Positions 44,640 to 54,995 are shown, numbered from the stretch's first letter. The stretch is DNA of 64,000 nucleotides from Saposhnikovia divaricata (GCA_036435485.1 CM071596.1:62359001-62423000); one strand, 5' to 3'. Numbers and translations are program-made. The notes: generated from the letters alone by a model not told the origin.

Positions 44640-45933
44640 GGGTGAAATCCCTAAATACCCACATTTTTAAATCAAATAACCAAAATACCCATATGCACGG
44701 AGGGCCGCCCAAAATACCCAGCAGGCACGCATTTCCAGCATGCGTAGCTTCATACACGCATGGCAAGCATGCATAGTCTTTATAATTTTTTTTACTAGCA
44801 GGCCACGCATGATAAGCATGCATTGTCTTCATAATGTTTTTTTGTTGTTCATGGAACACGCATGTCCAACATGCGTGTTTGTTTTTTTTCTTTTTTAAAA
44901 TTAGACCACGCAATTGTATCATGCGTACAGTTCGCTTGTTAATTTCTTTCACTAATTTTTTTTATTTGTTTACATGTTTTTAACTTAAAACACTACTTTA
45001 AGTGATGTTACATTTTTTTTGCTAAATATGTATTTGCAAACCCTATTTAAAAATACTAATAACTTTACGGAGTCCGACGGTCTGATTTTTAAAAAATCGG
45101 GGGTCAGCCCCGATTTTTTAAAATCAGGATGAATTATGGTTTTGGGTCTAGGGTTTAGGGTTGTAAACAACCCTGAACCCTAAGTTCATATATGGTTTAT
45201 TCGTCGTTCCAAATATTTCTAAACCCAAAATGGAACTGTTGTACCCCAAAGATTAACCGTTGAAATCCTGAGGGAATATAGATAAAATTTAAAATTTTAA
45301 TTAAAAAATTGAATCCGGCGGCCTGATTTTTAAACGCTAACGCGTTTAAAAATCAGGATAAGTTAGGGTTTAGGGTTGTTTTACAACCCTAAACCCTAAG
45401 TTCGTATACGGTTTATTCTTCCTTCCGAATATTTCTAAAATCCAAAATGGAAATGTTGAACCCTAAAACTTAATTGAATTTGTAACTTAAATTGTTTTGT
45501 TTGGTTTTTTAGTTGTACAAAAGTTATTTCGGCTGAATTGTTTAGAGAAACAGTACTCCGATGCTTAATAAGTATCGGAAGAAAGAATTGTTTTAATAGC
45601 AAAAAAAGAAGCTAGTCGATGATTATTAACCATCGGGTGACAGTGGCAGTAAAAAGAAATTAATGCATGCAAGTTGGGTGGATTAAAAGATTATGAAGAA
45701 TACGCATTCTGCAGTCGGGTATTCAGGGGTTACGCATCTGGTAAATGCGTAACACAGGCAGATTTTTTAAAAAAAAAACTATACGCATTAGTATAATGCG
45801 CACATCGTAGACCAAAAAAAAACTATAGGCATTAGTATAATGCGCACACCGTGGGCATTTAGGGCAGCAGTCCGCGCTAAACGGCATTTAGGGCTATAGG
45901 ATGCTGAAAAAGAGGTATTTTGGGCATTTTCTC
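44640..45933. mobile_element. Mutator-like TIR element A inside the Helitron
   Basis: Ends GGGTGAAATCCCTAAATACC and, read inward from the right, GAGAAAATGCCCAAAATACC (14 of 20 match); 9-bp duplication ttatgttta at 44631-44639 and 45934-45942. No transposase. The inside is almost entirely hairpins: ACGCAT/ATGCGT stem-loops at 44727-44745, 44855-44879, 45729-45753 and 45784-45800, plus two long hairpins at 45082-45127 and 45322-45357 within a ~240-bp tandem duplication. Confidence 0.8.
45082..45357. repeat. Paired long hairpins with different cores in a tandem duplication
   Basis: Two related units. Hairpin 1 (45082-45127) has a ~20-bp stem with core AAATCGGGG/CCCCGATTT. Hairpin 2 (45322-45357) has a perfect 16-bp stem with core AAACGC/GCGTTT. 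Both share the outer arms CTGATTTTTAAA/TTTAAAATCAG and are followed by the same GGGTTTAGGGTTG-type sequence, itself an inverted repeat. Outer arms are conserved; inner arms differ on both sides together. Confidence 0.88.
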
Positions 45934-47373
45934 TTATGTTTATATTATGTCTATATTAGTCGAATGGCCAGAATATTTTTTACAATATGTCTATATTAGT
46001 CGAATGGCCAGAATATTTTTATTACTAAATTAATACAAAAAATGATAAATGAAGTGTATAACATATTTTTACTCGATATCAGTATAATATTTTATTTTAA
46101 GTATATTTGCACTATATCGATTAATCCTATTATCATCGGGTTGTTTATAGATTGATTAATAAAAAGATTAAAAATTAAAAATAAGAAATAATTTACATAT
46201 GGGATTTGGATTTGGTAAAAAAAAATGTCAATGTGATTTTGATATCTTTAGTCTCTCGCACTATATTTTTGCAGAATTTTCGTAATATGCCAATGTTATT
46301 AATTTCATATAAAATGAGTTTTACAACCATATACTTAAATAGTAATATACCAATTGCACTTGAATTTTAAACTCCAATGCGAGTTTCATCCCGGTATGAG
46401 ACTAATAAACTCGAAAAATACTGATATGTACAATGTCTTATGATCAGGAATGTGGTATGTGTATTTTTTATTTCCCATCTATCATTTTGGTGTTACCTCA
46501 AATTAAAATGATATTTCTTGGATGCTTCATTATCGTAGTAATGTTTATCTTCTTTTTATAGATTGAATTTTATTGTACACATGAACTTTTACAACATAAT
46601 TTATTCGGTGTATACATTAACACATCTCATTTTAAAAATCTGTTATGAGATATGACACTTTTATTTTAGTTACTCGTGTATTTGGTTGAATTTGTACATG
46701 CCTAAATATGTTTAGTCTTGAAATTTGAGATATTACCTTGGATTTTGAAAGTTCACTTATGGCAATGGATGATACAATTTATTTGAAGAAAAGATTTTGT
46801 TATGGTCAATTTGCTGTTGAAAGGATACATTTGAGATGGTTAAGTACCATGATCCTATAAAAGCACACATCATATAGTTATTTTGGAAGTGCACAACTAT
46901 TAGAATAAATTTGTTGTTCACGTCGGAGAAAAGGATCCAAAATTGGAAATGTACGTTGAGATCCAAAATTGGAAATGTTCGCTGAAATTTTCTAAGCAGA
47001 ACTATGTGACTCTATAATTTTTATTTTTCCGTTACATTACATTATTTCTTAAAAAATAAAATTAGAAATAATATAATATTTAATTCTTCCTCCATCCCAA
47101 AATAAATAAGCCAACTATTTTTTCACGCATTTCATTACACCAAGATTATTGTGGTAATACTTGACAGTTACAATTAACTCTTACTTACTGATTTCAGTTA
47201 GTCATTCTTCTCACATTGATCAAACACAACTAAAAATATAACTCTTACGATTATCTAATAATATTTTGAAACTATAACATCTTAAATAGATCGAAATAAG
47301 CGAAGTAAACTGACACGAGAAAATTTTATGAATTATTTTTATGGCCCGTGCTTTGCACGGGCTATCATGCTAG

Positions 47374-48369
47374 TTTTCTTAAAGTAAGAAGTGTCAGATT
47401 CTATCCATTTCCATGGAATTCCCTTCTTGAGCTTAGCCTGCAAAGGAGATATTATAGCTGCAAGCTTAGGAATGTAATCAGATGCATAAGTTAATATACC
47501 TAAAAATCTTTGCAACTATTTTCTGTCTTCTATCTGATCTGGAAACTTATGAATATGTTCCAAAATATGACTTTGAGGACACTGAGTTCCTTGATCAATT
47601 TCTAAACCTAAGAAATTAATTTTGTTTTGAAGAGCTGCACCTTTTTCTTGGATAGGATTATACCAAGACTCTCGCATTTCTTCAGTACTGCTGCCAAATG
47701 TATAAGATGTTCTTTTTCATTGTTAGAAAATATAAGAATATCATCTACATAAATACAACATAATTTTTCAAAGGATCTAAATGCGTTCTGCATATGTCTT
47801 TGAAATATTGATGGAGCTTGTTTGAAACCAAATGGTAACACTCTCCACTGGTAATGTCCTTGAGGACATGTAAATGCTGTCAATAACTGTGATTCTTCAT
47901 CTAACAGTACCTGCCAGAATCCTGATATACAGTCTAATGAACTAAACATTTTCTTACCTTTTATAATAGTTAGCAAACTATCCTTATTGGGTAGATTATG
48001 ACCATCACCTATAGTAAGATCGTTCATCCTTTTATAGTTGACAACCATTCTTTTCTTACCTCGTCGTCGCTCAGCTTCATTTTATACTAGGAATGCTGGT
48101 GACATGTGGGCTGGTTTAGTAGGGATGATTACCTTCATCTCGAGTAATTCTTTAATTTGCACTGCAAATTCTTCAACATCTTGAGGGCTATATTTCATGG
48201 GTTTTACCTTGCAAATATCCTTAGGATTGTTGAGCTTTATTGATGCTTTCATCGAATGCCTGGTTTTCTTAGGATCCAATGGATTGTCTGAGCATACTTT
48301 GTCTAAGAGTTTTTCGATCTTAGATTTCCTGTCAATATCTTGAGATAAATTTGTTAGTGCAAAATTCAT
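47374..48369 (-). pseudogene. Viral polymerase, reverse transcriptase part
   Basis: Minus-strand RT with the FTCPQGHYQW and YVDDILIFSNN blocks (about 47735-47755) typical of caulimovirids. The N-terminal part is open at 48369-48082 and the next at 48048-47608 in the same register, separated by a stop. The connection region runs to the Helitron border at 47374 with further stops. A frame change separates it from the protease. Confidence 0.88.
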
Positions 48370-48388
48370 TTCTCAATATTTATTTAAC

Positions 48389-49020
48389 TTATCTCTCCCC
48401 CCTCTCTAAAAGTTGGATTTTGTGCTGGGAAATGTTAACAGGTGTGACGGGTTTTGTTTTTGAATTCTTTTTCTTTGATTCCAAAAACGTACGAAAACCT
48501 ACTCGATTAGCTTGAAGAACTTTCTTAACCCATACTGGTTCACCTTTGAGTGTGAAAATAACACTTTTATCATCAACATGTATAAAAGGTTTGTAGGCTA
48601 GACAAAAATTATTTCCTAAAAGAAAGTCTATACCTGATTCTTGTTGATAAACAGTAGGAATATGAAATATTTCTTCTGCTATCATAATATCAAGGTCTTT
48701 ACATACCTTATCAATCACAATGGTTTTACCATTAGCGATTTTTACCTTAATAGGCCTTTCAGCATTCACCCAGTGTTCTGGTGGAATGACGTGTTTACTT
48801 GCTATGCATAGGCTCGCACCTGTATCAACATAACAATGTAATTCGATCTTTTTATATCCAGTAAAATTAAGTGTACCTTTTATATAGATCGATGATGGAA
48901 TAGTAATGTTTGGCATTACTAATTCTTCATATGAATCTTCAGTCGCTTTTGTCTGTTGATTCATTTTCAGACTCTTCGGACGATGGTCCAGGGTCAATCT
49001 CTTCTATGATAAAGATGTTT
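48389..49020 (-). pseudogene. Viral polymerase, aspartic protease part
   Basis: The frame 48997-48389 contains the retropepsin active site YVDTGASLC (about 48800-48830) and a distal FLLGNNFC block, as in caulimovirid proteases. Upstream, an acidic stretch overlaps the end of the coat protein gene, as usual. Ends at a stop 20 bases before the RT frame. Confidence 0.85.
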
Positions 49021-49040
49021 TATTTTTCATCATATATGTC

Positions 49041-50400
49041 TTATACTGGTTCATAACCAATGTAGTAGATTTCTTCTAATACCTTGATCTTTTCAAGGTA
49101 CTTCTTTCTGGTTAGGGAATTCATTTGCATAATGTCCTTTTTCGTTGCAGACCCAACACCTGCAACTTTTCTTTCCTTTCGAACAGAGTTTCTGTTTGTT
49201 AGTAGAAAAGTTTTTCTTTCTAACATATTTTCCTGGTTTAAAAGATTTCTTTTACTTTTTAAACCGATTTTTGGAAGATGTCTTCTTTTTCGAATACTTC
49301 TTCTTATAATTTGGATTGCATCCAAAATTATAATTTTCTTTGTTAAGCTTTTCACAACATTTTTTACCAAAATCTTTCAGTTGTTTTTGTGTTTTTGCAT
49401 CATCACAATATCTAGTGAGTTTGCCTTTCACAATTTTCTGTACAAAAGCCAAACTATGTTTTGTCAGGTCGGATTTTTCCTACAAAAACTTAGTCATTGC
49501 TTTTTCACCTATCAAGGGTATCTTTTATATGTATTCTTCTACATAAACGTGATATCCTGTTTGATCTCCTGTATTGACCAAATTCTCTTCATATTCAATA
49601 AAGAATGTGTCAATAAGGCATATATCGCATAATTGCATTCTGCTCATAGCTAACTTAGCATTTTGTTTGATCTTATCTTTTTCCTCTTCTTTAGAATAAA
49701 CATAACCTATTCCTAAAAACATGGTATAGATAGCATCTACAATTTTATTAAAGGCTTCTATGGGTTCATCATCGAAGAAAGTCCATACGACGTCTTTAAT
49801 AAACCTGTTAACAACTCCTGTTGTTTTATGATCTACTAATAATAATACTGTGTCTGTATCATCATAAGATTTAGGATTAGTCTGTATTATCAAACTAATT
49901 TCCTTTTCCCATATATCAATTAATGCCTTTCTACCTGATGCACAATAAATATGTAAGACATTTGAACCAAAAGGACTTTGACTCATTTTAAACTCAGTAG
50001 TAGGTGGATAGAAGCCACCTTTGTTTCTTACTGGCGTTTTCTTTGTTCCTGAAGTTGATGCGAACGGGTTTTCATTGGCATGTGCTTCATGTTCTTATTT
50101 ATACATTCTAAACGTTTGCTTTTGTTGTTGAACAAATTCTTCGTCTGATGTATCTTCCGTTTGTTGAGAATCTGATTCTGGTGAACTAAATTCTTCAATG
50201 ACATTCAAATAATTAGTAGAATTAAATCCAAATAAAAACTGTAATTCTAAATTATTAGTTACTTGTTGATTAGCTAGATCGTTGTCTTCTAATTCAAGTA
50301 ATTCCATTGCTTTGGCAAATTGTTTTTCTTGTTGGTCATTTTGAATTTCTGATTCAAGTACTTCCCAAAAGAATTATTCTATGTCTTGCATATAGGTCAT
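49041..50400 (-). pseudogene. Viral coat protein
   Basis: The candidate ATG at 50400 overlaps the VAP stop (ATGA). Acidic N-terminus (EEFSSPESDSQQTEDTSDEE) with early stops near 50376 and 50097; middle segment open 49986-49525 (FGSNVLHIYCASGRKALIDI). Lys-rich region and a CCHC-type finger region near 49130-49170, where the frame shifts. About 450 codons, near the size of caulimovirus coat protein precursors. Confidence 0.82.
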
Positions 50401-50783
50401 ATTTTCTTACTAGAAATAGAACCAAATGGCCAAGTCATACTATTCAGATTCTTACCTGTTCCGAGTTCCTCGTTTCCTACATCATGGTTAGGATAACTGT
50501 ATCGATAACGGCTTTTACCTTTATATTTGTTATCTTGTTCTGATGTGAGAACAATCTGTTTTTCTTCTGAGGTTTTTGGTTGTTTACCAATTACTTCAAA
50601 AGTTTCCTTTTTGCTTTGATAATCTTGAATTGTTGTCTTCAACTCTGTGATTATCTTTACAGCAGCAGCTTCAATGTTGCCTTTGACATTATTATCTGCA
50701 TTTTTCTTAAGCAAAGCTAAAATTTCTGTTAGCTGGGGCTTAACGTTGTTATTGAAATCCTCAATTAACTCTTTAAGGCTCAT
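50397..50783 (-). CDS. Viral virion-associated protein (VAP)-like ORF, uninterrupted
   Basis: 128 codons plus stop, ATG 50783 one base after the movement-protein stop. Coiled-coil-like N-terminal half (LTEILALLKKNADNN; VKIITELKTTIQDYQ) and a C-terminal segment, YSYPNHDVGNEELG, then TWPFG, the signature tail of caulimovirus VAPs. Length matches the family. It is the only viral gene here without a stop or frame change; expression is not implied. Confidence 0.85.
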   Translation of the reverse strand: MSLKELIEDFNNNVKPQLTEILALLKKNADNNVKGNIEAAAVKIITELKTTIQDYQSKKETFEVIGKQPKTSEEKQIVLTSEQDNKYKGKSRYRYSYPNHDVGNEELGTGKNLNSMTWPFGSISSKKI

Positions 50784-50784
50784 T

Positions 50785-51741
50785 TTAAATGATACTAGCA
50801 AATTTATCTGATAGATCATCTATTCTTTGGGACATGCTTTTAAGGAGCATATCGCTTCCTTCCGCTAAGGGTTCTCTAAAAGCTAGATTTCCTCTAGCTC
50901 TGAAACTTCTTCTAGGTTTATCCTGTAAAGAAGGTTTGTTTCTAGCAATATCAATTGCCCAAGTATGGTCTGTAGGAGTCAATTCTGCAAATTATTTATC
51001 TCCTACTGAACCTACTTCAGAGAACACGTCGTCTAATTCGATGTATTCTTTTTTCTTATAGTCAATACTGTGATGAATATTAGCTAAAGCAGAAGCAACT
51101 AGATAAGTAGTGCTAAATACTTTATCGCCTTTTTGCATCAAATCTTTTCTTTCAAAATCATGAATAAAAGATAAAATTTGATCAAATCTTTCAGTATCCA
51201 AACTAACTGCGTATTTGGGATATACTGTAAACATGAATTTTTGGTATGCTAAATTACCTCTAGCAGAACCTAAAATACTGTCACTTCTTGGTATAATTCG
51301 ATTATCCAGTAAAGCCATTTTTATTGGAGAATCTATACCTTCAGGGAATTCATATTTTATGAAAATCTTAACAGCTCCTAAATGAACCATAGAGATTGTT
51401 GATCTCATCTTTGAATTCATTTTCTGTAATTGTCTATTAATTTCTTCTTTAGTGATTAAAGGCAAATACACTTTTCCTGTAGTATCTTTTATATCTACAT
51501 GCATCTCTTTCGTAGATACGTAATAAAAGATATTGTTTTTCCTTTTTAATCGATCCAACCAAGGAACATTAAAAATAGTTTCTTTCTTTAAATCAAGCTT
51601 TGTTCTTCTGATTTTAGAAATTAAATCGTGTTTTATTAGAAAACTGGCTTGAAAGCCTTTTTCTGATTCTGAAAACTCGATTTCCAAATTATCAGAAGTT
51701 TCCTCCTCAGGAATCTGATTTTTCTCATTTAAAAGATTCAT
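50785..51741 (-). pseudogene. Viral movement protein (30K superfamily), one in-frame stop
   Basis: ATG 51741, 20 bases past the PBS. The frame is open to 50992, where a single TAA breaks it, and then continues in the same register to 50785, for 318 codons in all, the size of caulimovirus movement proteins. 30K-type blocks include MVHLGAVKIFIKYEF, then GIDSPIKMALLDNRI. The short frame 50982-50785 is therefore the C-terminus, not a separate gene. Confidence 0.85.
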
Positions 51742-51760
51742 TTTAGAAGATTATTAACTA

Positions 51761-51773
51761 GGCTCTGCTACCA
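51761..51773 (-). promoter_or_regulatory. Viral tRNA-Met primer-binding site
   Basis: The minus strand reads TGGTAGCAGAGCC, one mismatch from the initiator tRNA-Met complement TGGTATCAGAGCC. It is the minus-strand DNA priming site and conventional zero point of caulimovirid genomes. AT-rich leader sequence continues to about 51950. Confidence 0.8.
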
Positions 51774-52120
51774 AGTAAAATGGGGGTTATCTCAAGTATA
51801 ATTAAATACTTGAATTTGCGGAAAAAGAATTAGAATTAAATCTACTTTTTTATGATTTTTATAAGTCTTTAAAGACTTAAAGAAATATGTGCTACTAAGT
51901 AAAATAGAAACACAGCTTTGATACATAGCAAGGTAGCAAGTACACATGCATGTGCCTAGGGACCAGGGAAGGTTTTTATTCTCTGGGGAGAGAAAAGTAG
52001 TGTACGCATGATTAATATGCGTGATTAGTGGACAAAAAGGGCAGCTTCTATTACAAAGTGGTAATATAGGCAGCTTCTTCTCTATGGTAGGCATTTTGGT
52101 TATTTTCTCTTAATGTTTTA

Positions 52121-52909
52121 AGGTGAAGGCCTAAAATACCCACAAATTAAACATCCATGACCAAAATACCTACCCAGCTCGGACGGCCCTAAATACCCAC
52201 GGGATACGCTACTGGTAGTGGAGCGTTAAGGAGACACGCTATTGGTGAAAGAGTGTCTCGTAGACACGCTGATAAGTAAGGCGTAACAAGCAATTACACT
52301 GTTGGGAGACATTCACTGTAGCTTGGGATGCGCCGTTTCCAAATGCGCATCTGCAGATACGCATTTGGAAGTTGCGTATCCCTCGTCTTCTCCAAATCGT
52401 AGCTCTGGAGATTTTCAAACGATTCTCGACGGAAACAAGGCGGAGCTCCGTTCGTTCGATTTAGTTATCTTCCGTGTATGTTCTATACACCAATCAAATC
52501 ATCTTTCGACGATCTACACATCCATACCCATTTCAAACCATTTAATTCGCCCGAGATTAAACCCCCAAATCAAACCCAATCTCTCTCTCTCGAATTTCCG
52601 TCGAGCTCGTAGATGCCCCTGCGGGGCCAGATTTCGATAAAATCAGTTGGGGGAAATGGAGAGAAAGGTATGGTGATGGGTTTGGGGTGCCCAAAAGAAG
52701 TGGAGGTGGCCGGAGAGAGACGAACGGGATGGAGAGAGATCAGAGAGATTGGAGAGATGGGAGATGAGAGAGAGGGTACAGTACTGCTACAGTACTTCGG
52801 ACACGCTACATGCAGTAGCGTGTTGCGTTGGCAGTGAGGGCCAACAGTTTCGAAAATCAGTAATTTGGGCCATGGGTACCTCATTTTGAGGTATTTTGGT
52901 CATTTTCTC
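52121..52909. mobile_element. Mutator-like TIR element B
   Basis: Ends AGGTGAAGGCCTAAAATACC and, read inward, GAGAAAATGACCAAAATACC; 9-bp duplication aatgtttta at 52112-52120 and 52910-52918, overlapping the right-hand duplication of element C. Interior: hairpins at 52325-52382 and 52801-52823, and a CT-rich, gene-like stretch 52440-52770 with open frames on both strands but no domain I recognise (possibly a captured host fragment). No transposase. Confidence 0.82.
52325..52382. repeat. 58-bp imperfect palindrome in element B
   Basis: GGGATGCGCC...TTCCAAATGCGCAT, the short centre CTGCAG, then the inverse ending in GCGTATCCC. Same ACGC/GCGT style of stem as in element A and the Athila 3' region. 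Confidence 0.85.
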
Positions 52910-52918
52910 AATGTTTTA

Positions 52919-54348
52919 ATTAGAAGTAATTGAGCTTATTTGGACTTAAATTACAAGAAAATTTGAATTTATTGAATTGCATGCGCGTATATAACTGTTT
53001 GTGCCCTAACTCAAGTTTCACGCATTAGAATTGGGCGATTTTACAACACACGCTAAACCAACGAAATTATCTACAACTCGGAAGTGGTACAACATTGATA
53101 TTCTAATTGGAACAGCCCAGAACTAGGTCTGGAAGTCAGATTGCGAATTTCACATTTAGAATCCAATTTGTTTGGGGAAATTACTTTATTTTCTGGAAAA
53201 GCATTAAAAAAATCTTTATTATTGAGGTTTTGATAGATATTGTAGAGACCATATATCATATTATAAAACATAATAGAATTAGAAAACTATACTTTGGGAG
53301 AGAAGGAAGAGAAACACTTTGAGAGAGAGATTGGAAGAAGGCGTGAATGGATTCATCCTGGTTTTAAAAAAAAAAAATTAAAGTTGTATTATTCATACTG
53401 CAATTCTTATACTCATGTTTGCAATCGTAATCCATATTTGTTTTATATGATAGCTAATTCATTTATCCAAAAATTGAGTAGTATTCTTTGGCTTATTATG
53501 TTTGTTTGATTTTTGGTTTGTTAATCTGTAGCGCTTGTACAATTAGAAGAGTCATGCACTTTTAGTTGAATCCCTAGGAATTATAACGATCCGGGAGAGG
53601 AGTTGTAATTCTAGTACATGATATGATAGATGCAATTTAAGGATTAGATCGGGAGATTGATATGTGAATTGTAAAACTGATAATTCTTGATTCTTAATAG
53701 TCTATAGTTAAACATTGTATGACCATGCAAGTGACGTTCAAGGGATAATTTTAGGAATTATAATTTACCACGAGAGAGGATTTTATAAACATTAGAAGAA
53801 TTGTTTGTAATGGAACAAAAGATACAAATTAGACATTCATGATAGTCAATTGAAGAACTTTGATTCTTGGATTGTTCTCTCACACTTGTTACATATTTCT
53901 ATTAAGTTAAGTAATAGATTATCACACACCCAAAAATTATTCTTCATACTTCTGAACTGTAAAAGATGAAAGACTTGAAATGGTATTAACATCGGTCCTT
54001 TCCTATGAACGATACTCTTAAAATACACATCAACAAACTCGTTAGAACAAATCTATATCGTTCATTTATTTATAATCTAATGGTTATGTTTATTCAAATT
54101 TTATAAAATAAAAAATAATACACATACATATATTAAGTTGTTATGACGATCAAACAATCATTTTTTATAAAATTATTTATTCTTAATTTTGCATGTTATT
54201 GTTTAATTTATGTCGCAATATATTCTCTAAATTTATACTACACTGCACTACGGTTCTTGTACTACATATTATTTGTTATACTTCAATCTAAATATAATAT
54301 ACTTAATACATATTGCACTTTGTTCTTATATTTTATTGCATGTTATAT
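52919..54348. other. AT-rich spacer, no gene seen
   Basis: Short open frames of up to about 70 codons with no domain or composition bias. No element ends recognised. Confidence 0.5.
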
Positions 54349-54357
54349 TATACTTTA

Positions 54358-54981
54358 AGAGTTAAGTTCTATGAAGACCAAAATTTTAGTGGAGACCGGA
54401 GACCATATATCAATTAAAACATTATAAAAAAAAAATTCATTGAAAATCATGTTTTATGAAAATCACTATTTAATTTATTTCATTGAAAATCTTGAAAATC
54501 ATATATGTTTTACATGTAAATTTCATTAAAATTTTTGAAAATCATGTATGTTCTGCAAACAAAATATTGCAGAACATATTGTTGTCCAAAACATGTTCTA
54601 CTTGCAAATAATATATGATTTTTAAGATTTTGAATGAAACAATAATGTTCATTGAACATCATTGCAAATATATACTCCCTCCGGTCCATTATATAAGGCA
54701 TTTTACTTTTTTCACGTAACTTTAGGTGCTTTGACTATATGTTAAAATTTATTAGATTTCAATTTTGCTTTTTTTGAATAAAAATATAATATTTTAATTT
54801 TTATTTAGAAAAAGAAATTTTAAAAAATAATAATTTTAGCTATGTAGTCAAAGCACCTAAAGTTACGTGCAGAAAAGTCAAACGTCTTATATAATGGACC
54901 AGAGGGAGTATGTTTTTCAATGTTTTGAGTGCATAATGTATACGGTCTCCGCTCAATGTTGGTCTCCACAGAACTTAACTC
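54358..54981. mobile_element. Mutator-like MITE with long TIRs
   Basis: TIRs of about 38 bp: AGAGTTAAGTTCTATGAAG... against AGAGTTAAGTTCTGTGGAG... from the right end, each followed by GGAGACC. Flanked by a near-perfect 9-bp duplication (tatacttta at 54349-54357, tatacttca at 54982-54990). Noncoding, and it contains a Stowaway MITE. Confidence 0.75.
54675..54908. mobile_element. Stowaway-type MITE (Tc1/mariner)
   Basis: CTCCCTCCGGTCCATTATAT at the left and its inverse at the right (GGACCAGAGGGAG), flanked by TA on both sides. A second inner inverted repeat (GTAACTTTAGGTGC) gives a long hairpin. Nested in the Mutator-like MITE. Confidence 0.88.
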
Positions 54982-54995
54982 TATACTTCAATCTA

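Larger units (their letters stand above)
43763..47373 (+). mobile_element. Non-autonomous Helitron inserted in the viral polymerase gene
   Basis: 5' end TCTATTATATGCTAACATGG (43763); 3' end CTAG (47370-47373), preceded by an 8-bp hairpin GCCCGTGC-ttt-GCACGGGC (47344-47362) and a seven-base gap. It sits between A (43762) and T (47374) with no target duplication, the Helitron rule, and the viral reading register is continuous across it. No Rep/helicase frame. It contains a partly duplicated segment of about 300 bp (units near 44217 and 44510, GGTACCGAG...), the second copy interrupted by element A, and a 40-bp duplication at about 45943-46020. Confidence 0.9.
30520..51950 (-). other. Endogenous caulimovirid (pararetrovirus), near full length, interrupted
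   Basis: Minus-strand order: tRNA-Met PBS, movement protein, virion-associated protein, coat protein, polymerase (PR, RT, RNase H), transactivator, 35S-like promoter, poly(A) signal and leader. Without the Sire and Helitron insertions the viral sequence is about 7.4 kb, close to a whole caulimovirid genome. Leader sequence occurs at both ends, so the circular genome was opened within the leader. A caulimovirus- or soymovirus-like gene layout is inferred; there is no frame of aphid-transmission-factor size between movement protein and VAP. Multiple stops and frame changes mean no expressible virus. Outer borders are approximate. Confidence 0.88.
30319..52109. mobile_element. Mutator-like TIR element C, enclosing the endogenous virus and its insertions
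   Basis: The left end GGGTGGATGCCCAGAATACC (30319) and right end, read inward as GAGAAAATAACCAAAATGCC (from 52109), share 12 of 20 positions and match the ends of elements A and B in this window. The 9-bp duplication ttaatgttt flanks both ends (30310-30318 and 52110-52118), as expected for Mutator-type transposition. The element's own sequence appears to be only some 200 bp on the left and about 150 bp on the right; the rest is virus plus later insertions. An ACGCAT...ATGCGT hairpin lies at 52004-52022. It has no transposase. Confidence 0.72.

Noticed and set aside
45140..45410. Interstitial telomere repeat (GGGTTTAGGGTT)
   Set aside because: Only two units, each in an inverted repeat belonging to element A; not a tandem telomeric array.
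50785..50982. Separate small viral gene between MP and VAP (aphid-factor position)
   Set aside because: It is in the same register as the movement protein and restores its normal length once one stop is counted.
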